NCBI GenBank assembly: GCA_031549625.1
Contig: JAVBPK010000068.1
Coordinates: 1 to 63,776 of the forward strand
Length of the DNA stretch: 63,776 nt
Origin: JAISXK01 sp031549625
Lineage (GTDB): Bacteria; Bacillota; Clostridia; Christensenellales; CAG-138
Direction: 5' to 3'
In this document: positions 32,220 through 41,124 of the stretch, in pieces
Layout of the letters: each line of letters starts with the position of its first letter
Numbering within the stretch: position 1 is the stretch's first letter
Notes under the pieces: generated by a model
The model's database searches: none
Told to the model about the DNA's origin: nothing
The model's input: only the letters and a program-made list of their open reading frames with translations
Position numbers and translations under genes: made by a program

Positions 32220-32624
32220 TTGTTTGAAAATGTTTTTAATACGGCGGGCGTTATGCGCAAAGGGCTTGATGCCGCCGTCCTACGCAACGAAGTCATCAAC
32301 AACAACATAGCCAATGCGGAAACGCCGGGCTTTAAAAGTTCCGCCGTCGAATTTGAAACGTTGTTTCGCAATGCTCTGCAAAATGGGGGCTTCGATGTGA
32401 AAAAGACGCGCGAAAAGCATAGAGAGTTCGAAGATTCTTTCGATGATGTGAACGCGGTGATCTTTCAAAACAATACCACGACCATGCGCATGGACGGCAA
32501 CAACGTAGATATTGATTTCCAAAACGCTGAGCTGGCGAAAAACCAGCTGTACTACAACGCGTTGGTCGAAAAGCTCAACAGTGAATACAGACGGCTTCGT
32601 ATGGCCATTCGTGAAGGGAGTTAA
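32220..32624 (+). CDS. flgB: Flagellar proximal rod protein FlgB
   Basis: 134 residues. TTG start at 32220, 9 bases after AGGAGG; no ATG fits as well. Rod signature Val-Ile-Asn-Asn-Asn-Ile-Ala-Asn-Ala-Glu-Thr-Pro-Gly-Phe-Lys near residue 24, and the C-terminal helix that lacks the long FlgC-type end. Exported by the flagellar type III system. flgC begins 5 bases after the stop. Confidence 0.93.
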   Translation: MFENVFNTAGVMRKGLDAAVLRNEVINNNIANAETPGFKSSAVEFETLFRNALQNGGFDVKKTREKHREFEDSFDDVNAVIFQNNTTTMRMDGNNVDIDFQNAELAKNQLYYNALVEKLNSEYRRLRMAIREGS

Positions 32625-32629
32625 TCAAC

Positions 32630-33088
32630 ATGGCATTTTTAAAAACGCTTGATATCGCCGCTTCTGGCATGACGGCGCAACGCATGCGGATGGATACCAT
32701 CACCCAAAACATCGCAAACGCCACCACAACGCGCACAGCCGAAGGGGAGCCATACCGCCGCCGCGTTGTGATTATGGCCGAAAAGGGCGGCACGCCTTTT
32801 TCAGCGTATTTCAGCAATGCCATGGCGGAGCGTAATGTGCGTGGGTTTTCTTCCGGCGAACGCGGCGTAAAGGTCAGCGGCATCGCTACCGACATGACAG
32901 ACTTCCGTTTAGAATACGACCCGAGCCACCCCGATGCCGATGAAGAGGGCTATGTGAAATATCCCAACGTGGACGAAGTGGTGGAAATGGTCGACATGAT
33001 GGCCGCCACCCGCGCATTTGAGGCCAATGTAACCGCTTTTAACGCCACAAAGAGTATGGCGCTAAAAGCGTTTGAAATAGGCAGATAA
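32630..33088 (+). CDS. flgC: Flagellar proximal rod protein FlgC
   Basis: 152 residues. N-terminal Asp-Ile-Ala-Ala-Ser-Gly-Met-Thr-Ala-Gln-Arg and Asn-Ile-Ala-Asn-Ala-Thr-Thr-Thr; the conserved Asp-Pro-Ser-His-Pro-Asp-Ala-Asp-Glu-x-Gly-Tyr-Val-Lys-Tyr-Pro-Asn-Val segment near 103; C-terminal Ala-Thr-Arg-Ala-Phe-Glu-Ala-Asn-Val rod helix. Assembles with FlgB and FliE at the rod base. Confidence 0.95.
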   Translation: MAFLKTLDIAASGMTAQRMRMDTITQNIANATTTRTAEGEPYRRRVVIMAEKGGTPFSAYFSNAMAERNVRGFSSGERGVKVSGIATDMTDFRLEYDPSHPDADEEGYVKYPNVDEVVEMVDMMAATRAFEANVTAFNATKSMALKAFEIGR

Positions 33089-33116
33089 CCTCCAGCCAGA
33101 AAGTGAGGAATGACAC

Positions 33117-33422
33117 ATGAACAGCATCAGCCCCATCCCGCCGCTCGAAGCGCTTTCGCCGGTACTATCGGCAGATCAAAGAAAAGAAGCGCGCGTGGAA
33201 GGCAAGGAGTTTTCCAACATACTGGCCGAAGCCATCCACAATGCCGCGCAAACCGACATGCAAGATGAAAACGGCATGGTCGCGCTTTTGTCCGGCGCGG
33301 ATGTCGAACCGCATGAAACGATGATCGAATCGGTCAACGCGGAATTGGCGCTTAACTTAGCCATCCAAATCCGCAACAAAGTGATCGACGCGTACAACGA
33401 AGTGCTGCGTATGCAGATTTAA
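33117..33422 (+). CDS. fliE: Flagellar hook-basal body protein FliE
   Basis: 101 residues, small and helical, with the usual end Leu-Ala-Leu-Asn-Leu-Ala-Ile-Gln-Ile-Arg-Asn-Lys-Val-Ile-Asp-Ala-Tyr-Asn-Glu-Val. FliE joins the MS ring or export gate to the rod. In most relatives fliF follows directly; here a 240-base intergenic region and fliO follow, and fliF is 28 kb away. Confidence 0.92.
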   Translation: MNSISPIPPLEALSPVLSADQRKEARVEGKEFSNILAEAIHNAAQTDMQDENGMVALLSGADVEPHETMIESVNAELALNLAIQIRNKVIDAYNEVLRMQI

Positions 33423-33663
33423 TGTCAGCCGGGGCAACCCGGCGCATTTTATGCAGGCGGGAAGCGCCTGCCATATGACGGATATGCGCGCGCACAGGGC
33501 TTTTTGCCCTCTGCGGGGCACACGAAATAGACGCATTGCGCGCCGGCAAAAGGGCCGGTGCGCATCTGTGCATAAAAATGGGCGTCTGTTATAAGCCCCG
33601 TTTGTATGCCGCATTTTTCCAAACGTGACGGTTTATCAGCGTTATTTTTAGGGAGGATTGACG
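33423..33663 (+). other. Structured intergenic region between fliE and fliO
   Basis: No gene seen. Several strong inverted repeats: CAGGGC-TTTTT-GCCCTCTG (33503-33521), and a larger fold in which AGACGC (33531-33536) can pair with GCGTCT (33582-33587) around an inner stem of TGCGC-CCGGC with GCCGG-GCGCA (33537-33564). This could be a processing site, attenuator or structured leader for the export-gate genes. It does not match the riboswitch classes I can recall. SD GGGAGG is at its end. Confidence 0.45.
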
Positions 33664-34605
33664 ATGCCGAGCACAACGCCGGACCAGGCGGGCGCATTAC
33701 TTAACAGCACATGGGGCAACCAACCGAGCGGCATAGGCTCCATATTTGGCTTGCTCGCCATGTTGGCGCTCGTGCTTGTGGCGGCCTGGCTTACTACCCG
33801 CTTTGTGGCCACCCGTGGCCGCGGCTTGGCAAAAGGCCGGTTTATCCAGGTGAAAGAGCACTTTTACATCAGCAAGGATAAAAGCGTGCTGCTGCTTGAA
33901 GTAGGCGGTAAGTATTTTCTCGTGGGCGCTACCAATCAATCCATGCAGCTGCTGGGCACTCTGGAAAAGGGGGAACTGCGCTTTGCTTCATCTGCGAATG
34001 AAGACGCGGCGGCCCCGCGTTCCGGCGTGCAGGGCCTTTTTCAGGGCGTATTCGCGTCGATACAGGCCATGAGGAACGCGCCGAAAGAATTGCAAAAAGC
34101 GCGTAAGGCCGCAACCGCCCTACAAGAACAATCGGTAGAATCCAAACAGAACATAAGCGCCTCGATGCCGGAAAAAGAAGAAATTATTGCCCCGGCTACC
34201 AAAACGCAAGCAGAGCAAAAAGAAAAACCCGCGCCGGCGCTTACATTGCTGGACAGCGGCAAGGCCAAGGGCGACAAAGGAAAAAATGGATTTTTTCCTT
34301 GGCCCAAACAGGAAAAGCCCGCTGAACCGGAAAAAACAGAAGAAGAGAGAAAAACGGAGACCGCGTTTGCGGCATACCTGGCGGAATCCGATGGCTTGCT
34401 CCCGCTGCTTCCGGACGATGCCGAAGCGCAAGCCGTTATAGTCGAGCTGACCACCGATGTCCAAAAAGAAAAAGAGCGGCGCGGCCCGCGCAAGCAAGAG
34501 AAGCAGGCCGCGGAAGACGACGAGATTGACCAAATGATGCAGGCCATCGAAGAACGGAGGATTCGTCTGCAGAACAAGCGCGGGAAAGACGAAGATAAGC
34601 GATGA
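33664..34605 (+). CDS. fliO: Flagellar biosynthesis protein FliO-like
   Basis: 313 residues. One membrane helix (about 24-44), then the FliO core: Gly-Arg-Phe-Ile-Gln-Val-Lys-Glu-x-Phe-Tyr-Ile-Ser-Lys-Asp-Lys-Ser-Val and Gly-Gly-Lys-Tyr-Phe-Leu-Val-Gly. The remaining 210 residues are a charged, low-complexity cytoplasmic tail, much longer than in most FliO. FliO assists assembly of the FliP ring. ATG 33664 follows GGGAGGA; its stop overlaps fliP by 4 bases. Confidence 0.85.
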   Translation: MPSTTPDQAGALLNSTWGNQPSGIGSIFGLLAMLALVLVAAWLTTRFVATRGRGLAKGRFIQVKEHFYISKDKSVLLLEVGGKYFLVGATNQSMQLLGTLEKGELRFASSANEDAAAPRSGVQGLFQGVFASIQAMRNAPKELQKARKAATALQEQSVESKQNISASMPEKEEIIAPATKTQAEQKEKPAPALTLLDSGKAKGDKGKNGFFPWPKQEKPAEPEKTEEERKTETAFAAYLAESDGLLPLLPDDAEAQAVIVELTTDVQKEKERRGPRKQEKQAAEDDEIDQMMQAIEERRIRLQNKRGKDEDKR

Positions 34606-35390
34606 ACAAACGCAGGCAGCGCAAACGCGCAAACCGCAAAAAGATTATACTGCTGCTCGTTGTGCTTGCGGCCGTTTTCCTGTTTACGGCGTGCGACAGC
34701 TTATCAAGCGCGGCCGAAAGCGGGGATGCCGTGGCGGGCTTGCTAAGCAACCGTTCCGAAAGCGTTAACATTCTCCTGCTGCTCACCATACTATCGCTGC
34801 TGCCCAGCATACTCATCATGCTCACATGCTTCACGCGCATCGTGATCGTGCTTTCGCTGGTGCGCAACGGCATGGGCGTGCAGCAAATGCCGCCAAATCA
34901 GGTATTGATCGGGCTTGCGCTGTTCCTTACGTTTTTTGTGATGAGCCCGGTCATTACGGAAGTGAAGGAAGTGGCTTACGAACCGTATATCGCTGAAGAA
35001 ATCGATGCGGGCGAAGCCATTGAACGCGGCATGCAACCCATCCGCACATACATGATAAAGCAAACGTACCAGGAGGACCTCGCATTTTTTACAAATGTAT
35101 CCCAGGCCCATGCGGAAGAACCGCTTGTGATAGAGAGCTACGACGATATTCCGACAAGCGCGCTTATTCCAGCCTATATCACGAGCGAAATCAAGCAGGG
35201 CTTTAAGATCGGGTTTTACATTTACATTCCCTTCATCGTAATCGACATGATCGTGGCAAGCACGCTCATGGCGATGGGCATGATGATGTTGCCGCCGGTG
35301 GTTATCTCATTGCCGTTTAAGATATTGCTATTCGTGCTGGTAGATGGCTGGATGCTCACCATCAAAACGCTGCTGAGCTCATTCCGCTGA
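34602..35390 (+). CDS. fliP: Flagellar export gate protein FliP
   Basis: 262 residues. Basic N-terminus and signal-like helix, then Leu-Leu-Pro-Ser-Ile-Leu-Ile-Met-Leu-Thr-Cys-Phe-Thr-Arg-Ile-Val-Ile-Val and Met-Pro-Pro-Asn-Gln-Val-Leu-Ile-Gly-Leu-Ala-Leu-Phe-Leu-Thr-Phe, the FliP hallmark, and three more helices. The first helix ends Phe-Thr-Ala-Cys, close to a lipobox. It forms the core ring of the export gate with FliQ and FliR. Confidence 0.96.
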   Translation: MNKRRQRKRANRKKIILLLVVLAAVFLFTACDSLSSAAESGDAVAGLLSNRSESVNILLLLTILSLLPSILIMLTCFTRIVIVLSLVRNGMGVQQMPPNQVLIGLALFLTFFVMSPVITEVKEVAYEPYIAEEIDAGEAIERGMQPIRTYMIKQTYQEDLAFFTNVSQAHAEEPLVIESYDDIPTSALIPAYITSEIKQGFKIGFYIYIPFIVIDMIVASTLMAMGMMMLPPVVISLPFKILLFVLVDGWMLTIKTLLSSFR

Positions 35391-35458
35391 CGAAGCCGGT
35401 GCGGTTAAAGCAAGCCGCACCGGCCAATGCGACCAAAGTAAAAAGTAAGGAGGTTGCC

Positions 35459-35731
35459 ATGTCACAGGTTGAAATTATAAAAGTAATGCAAGACGCCGTT
35501 ATGACGATCATGGTTGTGTCCGCGCCCATGCTTATCATCGGCATGGTCGTTGGCGTCATTATTTCGATCTTTCAGGCGACCACCCAAATCAACGAGCAAA
35601 CGCTGGCGTTCGTGCCAAAGATCATCGCGATATTGCTCGCGCTGCTAATATTCGGCGGCTGGATGGTCACGTACCTTGTGGAATTCACCGGCCGCATATA
35701 CAGCTATGCGGTGCCGGGCCTCATTCCATAA
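35459..35731 (+). CDS. fliQ: Flagellar export gate protein FliQ
   Basis: 90 residues with two membrane helices and the family motif Ile-Ser-Ile-Phe-Gln-Ala-Thr-Thr-Gln-Ile-Asn-Glu-Gln-Thr-Leu between them. ATG 35459 follows AAGGAGG; an extension to 35399 is not part of the family. Confidence 0.95.
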   Translation: MSQVEIIKVMQDAVMTIMVVSAPMLIIGMVVGVIISIFQATTQINEQTLAFVPKIIAILLALLIFGGWMVTYLVEFTGRIYSYAVPGLIP

Positions 35732-35737
35732 AGCCGC

Positions 35738-36529
35738 ATGGAGCGGGTGCTTGAAAACGTCATATTGCGCTTAGACGTATTCGTGCTGATGTTCATTCGT
35801 GTGACAGCGCTCGTAATGACTTCCCCGCTTTTTGGCCGCAGGAACATTCCGAATATCGCGAAGATCGGCTTGTGCGTCAGCCTGACGTACATCGTGTTTG
35901 CAAGCAGGCTCAGCCTGCCGGCGATAGAAATCCGCGGCATATGGGAATTCGCCATGCTGTGCGTGCTGGAACTGCTGTTTGGTGTAATCATCGGCTACGT
36001 GGTCTCCGTGTTTTTCACGCTGGTGCAAACGGCGGGCTACGTAATCGATATGCAGATGGGCTTCGGCATGGTCAACGTGTTTGACGTGCAAAACAACATC
36101 AGCGTGCCGATCACGGGCAATTTCCTATACTTGATGCTCACGCTGCTGTTTTTCGCGGTGAACGCGCACCACCAGCTGATATATATATTGATGTCTACGT
36201 TTGACAAGGTGCCCGTGGGGCATGTGGCGGTGAATCCGCAGCTGGGCATAGCGGCGCTGGAAGTGTTTGTGCTTTCGTTTCTGATGGCTGTGAATGTGGC
36301 CATGCCGTTTATTGCGTCGGGCTTGCTGGGCGAAGTGGTGCTTGGGTTTATCGTGCGCACCACGCCGCAAATGAACGTATTTGTCGTGGGGATACCGCTG
36401 AAGATACTGCTTGGCTTTTTGATGCTGTTGCTGATATTGCCGGTGTATGCACGGTATTCCGAGACGATTTTTCAGCAAATGTTTCAAGCGATTGACTACA
36501 TGCTGCTGGGATTGGCGGGAACAGGATGA
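35738..36529 (+). CDS. fliR: Flagellar export gate protein FliR
   Basis: 263 residues, about six membrane helices, with the conserved Thr-Ser-Pro-Leu-Phe-Gly-Arg-Arg-Asn-Ile-Pro and Phe-Phe-Thr-Leu-Val-Gln-Thr-Ala-Gly-Tyr-Val-Ile-Asp-Met-Gln-Met-Gly-Phe segments. It completes the FliPQR channel. The start is 6 bases after fliQ with no clear SD, implying translational coupling, and its stop overlaps flhB (ATGA). Confidence 0.95.
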   Translation: MERVLENVILRLDVFVLMFIRVTALVMTSPLFGRRNIPNIAKIGLCVSLTYIVFASRLSLPAIEIRGIWEFAMLCVLELLFGVIIGYVVSVFFTLVQTAGYVIDMQMGFGMVNVFDVQNNISVPITGNFLYLMLTLLFFAVNAHHQLIYILMSTFDKVPVGHVAVNPQLGIAALEVFVLSFLMAVNVAMPFIASGLLGEVVLGFIVRTTPQMNVFVVGIPLKILLGFLMLLLILPVYARYSETIFQQMFQAIDYMLLGLAGTG

Positions 36530-37626
36530 GCCCACAACAGTCATCGGGTGAAAAAACCGAAAAAGCAACCCCTAAAAAGCGCAGAGACGCGCGGGAGAAG
36601 GGGCAAATCGTTAAAAGTGCGGATTTGGTTGTGGCACTTTCGATGGCGGTACTCTTTGGCGGGCTGCTGGCGTTTGGCGGCGGTATCGTAAACAATACCA
36701 AGCTGATGATGGTGGAAATGTTCACCATGCCCATCCCCGAGCAGCTTACGAAGGCCGCGCTGGGCGCGCTGACATTGCGGCTGCTCACACGCTTTATCCT
36801 CATAATCGCCCCCATACTGGGGACGGCGCTGCTGGGTGGCGTTGTATTCAATGTATTGCAGTCGGGCTTTATGTTTACGCCAAAGGCGATGGCGCCCAAA
36901 TTTTCCCGCGTGAGCCCGCTGGAAGGATTTAAACGGATATTTTCCAAACGCACGCTGATTGAACTGGTCAAGTCGATCATAAAGATCACGGTGCTGGTTA
37001 CGGTAGCCTACTCCAGCTACAAGCAGCAGTTGCAGAGCATGCCGGGCATGATGACGGCGGATATAAGCATCGGTTCCCTGAACGTGACGGTACGCGCGAT
37101 CGTGGACATCATATTTGGCGTAAGCTTCAAGCTGGTTTTGGCGCTGGTGGTCATGGCGCCGTTCGATCTTTTCTTCCAGTGGTGGAAGCACGAAAAGGAC
37201 CTGATGATGACCAAGCAGGAAGTGAAGGACGAGTACAAGCTGACAGAGGGCGACCCGCAAATAAAGGGACGCATCCGCCAGAAGCAGCGCCAAATGAGCG
37301 CCATGCGCATGATGCAGGCTGTGGCCGGCGCGGACGTGGTTATCACAAACCCTACGCACTACGCTATCGCGCTTACGTATAACGAGGAAAGAAACAGAGC
37401 GCCTGTGGTTGTGGCAAAGGGCCGGGATTATCTGGCAAAAAAGATCAAGGACGAGGCCGACAAGTACAGCGTGCCCAAAATAGAAAACAGGCCGCTCGCC
37501 CAATATTTATACTTTTACTGCGATATTGGCGACGAGGTGCCGGAAGAGATGTATAAGGCAGTGGCAGAAATTCTCGCGTATATTTACAAATTGCGGCATG
37601 ATACGGGAAGGCAGGGGGTGAGATAA
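36526..37626 (+). CDS. flhB: Flagellar export switch protein FlhB
   Basis: 366 residues. N-terminal Ser-Gly-Glu-Lys-Thr-Glu-Lys-Ala-Thr-Pro-Lys-Lys, four membrane helices, and a cytoplasmic domain with the autocleavage motif Asn-Pro-Thr-His (near 275) followed by Tyr-Ala-Ile-Ala-Leu. Cleavage switches export from rod-hook to filament substrates. The separate short FlhB-like gene at 22342 resembles its C-terminal part but lacks this motif. Confidence 0.96.
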   Translation: MSPQQSSGEKTEKATPKKRRDAREKGQIVKSADLVVALSMAVLFGGLLAFGGGIVNNTKLMMVEMFTMPIPEQLTKAALGALTLRLLTRFILIIAPILGTALLGGVVFNVLQSGFMFTPKAMAPKFSRVSPLEGFKRIFSKRTLIELVKSIIKITVLVTVAYSSYKQQLQSMPGMMTADISIGSLNVTVRAIVDIIFGVSFKLVLALVVMAPFDLFFQWWKHEKDLMMTKQEVKDEYKLTEGDPQIKGRIRQKQRQMSAMRMMQAVAGADVVITNPTHYAIALTYNEERNRAPVVVAKGRDYLAKKIKDEADKYSVPKIENRPLAQYLYFYCDIGDEVPEEMYKAVAEILAYIYKLRHDTGRQGVR

Positions 37627-39678
37627 TTGAAACTGAAGTTTGCGGATATCATGGTGGCGGCACTGGTGCTTGCCATTGTCATGCTCATCATCGTGCCGCT
37701 TTCCGCAGGATTGCTGGATATTTTGCTTATCGTAAATATCGCGCTTTCCCTGATGATTTTGCTGATGTCGCTCTATATCAAGGATACGCTGGAGCTCTCC
37801 ATATTTCCGACGTTGCTGTTGTTGCTCACGTTGTTCCGCCTTGCGCTGAATATCAACTCCACGCGCCTCATACTCGGCAACGGCGGTGAGGCCGGCAGCG
37901 TTATCAAAACGTTCGGCAGCTTTGTGGTCGGCAGCAATCTGGTTGTCGGGTTCATCATATTCTTAATCATCGTGCTCTTGCAGTTCATTGTCATCACAAA
38001 GGGCTCCGAGCGCGTGGCGGAGGTCGCGGCGCGTTTCACATTGGACGCCATGCCCGGCAAACAGATGGCGATCGACGCGGACTTAAACACGGGCGTTATC
38101 ACGGAAGTGGAAGCGCGTGAACGCCGCGGCGTTATCCAGCGGCAATCCGACTTTTACGGCGCTATGGACGGCGCATCCAAGTTCGTAAAGGGTGACGCCA
38201 TATTGGGCATCATCATCACGGTCATCAACATCGTCGGCGGCATGATTATCGGCGCCACCGGCATCGGCGGCGGCCCGCAGATGGAAATGAACAAAGTGGT
38301 GGAAGTGTACATGCTGGCCACCGTGGGCGACGGCCTTGTCAGCCAGATACCGGCGCTTTTGATTTCCACCGCGTCCGGTATCATCGTAACCCGATCCGCC
38401 AGCACGCAAAGCTTTGGCCCGGATTTAAAAGAGCAGCTGTTCGGCAAGCCGGTGGTGCTTTTTGTGCTGGGCGGCGCGCTGCTGCTGCTGGCGTTGGTGC
38501 CGGGGCTTCCCAAAATCCCACTGCTCACATTCGCCATAGGGTTGCCGACTGTCGCCTATTTAACGATGCGCAAACAAAAGAAAGAAGACGAAAGCGAAGT
38601 GGAGGACACCGCGGCAATGGTGGCGCAGGAGAAGCGCAAGCCCGAAAGCGTTACATCGCTGCTGCAGGTCGACCTCATCGAAATGGAATTTGGCTATGGC
38701 ATCATCTCGCTGGTGGACGCTTCGCAGGGCGGCGACTTACTCGACCGCGTTGTCATGATCCGCAGGCAATGTGCTTTGGATTTGGGCATTATCGTGCCGG
38801 TTGTACGCCTGCGCGATAATATCCAGCTCGGCACAAACGCGTATTCCATCAAGATCAAGGGCCTGGAAGTGGCGCGCGGCGAAGTCATGCTGGATCATTA
38901 CCTGGCTCTGCGTCCGTCGGATGTGGAAACCATGATAGACGGCATCGAAACGGTGGATCCGGCCTTTGGCCTGCCCGCCGTTTGGGTAACGGAAAAAGAC
39001 CGCGAAATGGCGGAGCTGCGCGGTTACACCACCATAGACGCGCCGAGCGTAATCGCTACGCATCTCATGGAAATCATCAAACGGCACGCGAGCGAGCTTC
39101 TGGGCCGCCAGCAGGTGCAGATACTCATCGATAACCTCAAGGCATCGCAACCCGCGCTTGTGGAAGAAGTGGTGCCCAAACTGTTCACAATCGGCGAAAT
39201 TCAAAAAGTGCTGGCAAACCTGCTGCACGAGGGCGTTTCCATTCGCGATATGGGATCCATACTCGAGATACTGGGCGACTATGGCATGACAACGCGGGAT
39301 TTGCAGCTTTTGACGGAATACGTGCGCCAAAACCTCAAACGCGCCATTACGCAGCGCTTTGTGCCGAGTGGCAAAGCGCGTGTTATTACGCTAGATCCGG
39401 CGCTTGAACAAATTATCGCGGAAAACATCCGCCAAACGGAGAGCGGCTCGTATGTGGCCATCGAACCGGTGCAGCTGCAAAAGATACTCGTGAATACGAA
39501 GCGCGTGATCGAGCATTCCGTAAGCATGGGCGTAGCGCCCGTCATTATGACATCGCCGAAGGTTCGCAAGCATTTCAAGCAGATGACGGAACAGCTTGAT
39601 CCGGAGCTCGTCGTGCTTTCCTACAACGAACTCGACAACAACGTAGAAATTTATTCAGACGGGGTGGTGAACTTATAA
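37627..39678 (+). CDS. flhA: Flagellar export protein FlhA
   Basis: 683 residues. Eight N-terminal membrane helices with Phe-Pro-Thr-Leu-Leu-Leu-Leu-Leu-Thr-Leu-Phe-Arg-Leu and the FHIPEP loop (Phe-Thr-Leu-Asp-Ala-Met-Pro-Gly-Lys-Gln-Met-Ala-Ile-Asp), then a large cytoplasmic domain that docks chaperone-substrate complexes. TTG start at 37627 immediately after the flhB stop, with GGGGGTGA as SD; the first ATG is 24 bases later and would trim the conserved start. Confidence 0.96.
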   Translation: MKLKFADIMVAALVLAIVMLIIVPLSAGLLDILLIVNIALSLMILLMSLYIKDTLELSIFPTLLLLLTLFRLALNINSTRLILGNGGEAGSVIKTFGSFVVGSNLVVGFIIFLIIVLLQFIVITKGSERVAEVAARFTLDAMPGKQMAIDADLNTGVITEVEARERRGVIQRQSDFYGAMDGASKFVKGDAILGIIITVINIVGGMIIGATGIGGGPQMEMNKVVEVYMLATVGDGLVSQIPALLISTASGIIVTRSASTQSFGPDLKEQLFGKPVVLFVLGGALLLLALVPGLPKIPLLTFAIGLPTVAYLTMRKQKKEDESEVEDTAAMVAQEKRKPESVTSLLQVDLIEMEFGYGIISLVDASQGGDLLDRVVMIRRQCALDLGIIVPVVRLRDNIQLGTNAYSIKIKGLEVARGEVMLDHYLALRPSDVETMIDGIETVDPAFGLPAVWVTEKDREMAELRGYTTIDAPSVIATHLMEIIKRHASELLGRQQVQILIDNLKASQPALVEEVVPKLFTIGEIQKVLANLLHEGVSIRDMGSILEILGDYGMTTRDLQLLTEYVRQNLKRAITQRFVPSGKARVITLDPALEQIIAENIRQTESGSYVAIEPVQLQKILVNTKRVIEHSVSMGVAPVIMTSPKVRKHFKQMTEQLDPELVVLSYNELDNNVEIYSDGVVNL

Positions 39679-39681
39679 CCC

Positions 39682-41124
39682 ATGTTTGTGAAGCGTTATC
39701 TTGCGAACGATATGGCGGAAGCAATGGAAAAGATCCGGCGCGAGCTTGGCTCCGACGCCGTGATACTTAGCCAGCGCACTGTCAGAAAAAAAGGGCTATC
39801 GGGTTTGTTTCAGAAAAAGCTGGTGGAAGTGATGGTGGCTTACGAGCCCGCTCAGGAAAAAGGGCTGCGCATAGATCCGCCGGCGCCCGCCGAGACAGCT
39901 TCGTATACCCGCCAGGAAGAGGCCAGGCAGCCGTTTGTGCCGCGCCCGCAGCAAGCGAGCGCGCAAAGCGCTCAGCCGATTGCCGGCGTATCGCAATACC
40001 AGCAGGCTGCCGCCCAATACTGGCAAAACGCCTCACCGCCCGACACGACGCAACTGATACGCAAGAGCGCCGAGGAAGAGCAACCGCGCGAACCCAAAAT
40101 AGAGGCGCCGGTATTTACGCACCTGCTTTCGTCTGCGGCGGAAAGCCGCAAAGCGGACGCGGTGGAAGCGGCGCTGCACGCGGTGGAAGCACTGGAATTC
40201 TCCACACCCTCCACGGCGGACAATGAGCAGCCCAGCGCGGAAAAAATAGACCAGCTAAACGAAAAGCTGGCGGAACTCAAAGGCGTTGTGCGCAATCTGA
40301 CAAACAGAATAATCACCGCGGAGCGGGACTCTCTGCTGCAATTCGCGCCGTCCGTCATGCGCGTTTATAACGCGCTGCTGGAGCAGGACATGCAGGAAAT
40401 GCTCGCGCGCAGCATAGCGGAACGCGTGCAGCTGCTTTCCGATAAAACGGGCGATACGGCGGAAAGCATCGCAAACAACATGATTCAGGAGATACTGGGC
40501 GACCCGTCGCCGCTTAAAATCAAAAAATACCAGCAAACGGTCGTTATGCTGGTAGGCCCCACGGGTGTCGGCAAGACCACCACGCTCGTCAAGCTGGCGG
40601 GCATGTACGCGGTTGGGCAGGGCCTGAAGGTGGGCTTTATCAATACGGATACCTATCGCGTAGCCGCGCAGGAACAATTGAAAATCTACGCGGAAATCAT
40701 GGATATCCCTTGCTGCACTGTGTATACGCCGGATGAAATCCCCATGGCGCTGTACAATTTATCGGATTGCGACCTGGTTTTAATAGACACTGCCGGCAAG
40801 AGCATGAGCGACAGGCTGTATCATGAAGAGCTTAGCGCCTTTATTGAGGAAAGCGGCGCGGATGAAATCCTGCTGCATGTGAGCGCTTCCATGTCGTACC
40901 AGGCCTGCGCGGACATGATTAAAAATTTTGCGTTTCTGCCGCAATACAAGCTCGTTATCACGAAACTTGACGAAGTGGCGGGCTGCGGCAATGTATTAAA
41001 TATTTCGGCTTGCGCGAAAAAACCGATCGCGTTTTTTACGGTGGGCCAGAACGTTCCCCAAGATATCGAAGTGCCTGACATGCAAATCATCGCAAACAGG
41101 CTCTTGGAAGGCGCAGGTGCATGA
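39682..41124 (+). CDS. flhF: Flagellar SRP-like GTPase FlhF
   Basis: 480 residues. N-terminal segment Met-Phe-Val-Lys-Arg-Tyr-Leu-Ala-Asn-Asp-Met-Ala-Glu-Ala-Met-Glu, a poorly conserved linker, then helical N and GTPase G domains with P-loop Gly-Pro-Thr-Gly-Val-Gly-Lys-Thr-Thr-Thr (near 293), Asp-Thr-Ala-Gly-Lys and Thr-Lys-Leu-Asp-Glu. It sets the place of flagellar assembly and its GTPase is stimulated by FlhG, encoded next with a 4-base overlap. Confidence 0.94.
   Translation: MFVKRYLANDMAEAMEKIRRELGSDAVILSQRTVRKKGLSGLFQKKLVEVMVAYEPAQEKGLRIDPPAPAETASYTRQEEARQPFVPRPQQASAQSAQPIAGVSQYQQAAAQYWQNASPPDTTQLIRKSAEEEQPREPKIEAPVFTHLLSSAAESRKADAVEAALHAVEALEFSTPSTADNEQPSAEKIDQLNEKLAELKGVVRNLTNRIITAERDSLLQFAPSVMRVYNALLEQDMQEMLARSIAERVQLLSDKTGDTAESIANNMIQEILGDPSPLKIKKYQQTVVMLVGPTGVGKTTTLVKLAGMYAVGQGLKVGFINTDTYRVAAQEQLKIYAEIMDIPCCTVYTPDEIPMALYNLSDCDLVLIDTAGKSMSDRLYHEELSAFIEESGADEILLHVSASMSYQACADMIKNFAFLPQYKLVITKLDEVAGCGNVLNISACAKKPIAFFTVGQNVPQDIEVPDMQIIANRLLEGAGA

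Noticed and set aside
33423..33663. Known riboswitch (c-di-GMP I or II) after fliE
   Set aside because: Stems are strong, but conserved loop sequences of those classes are not seen; kept only as an unassigned structured region.
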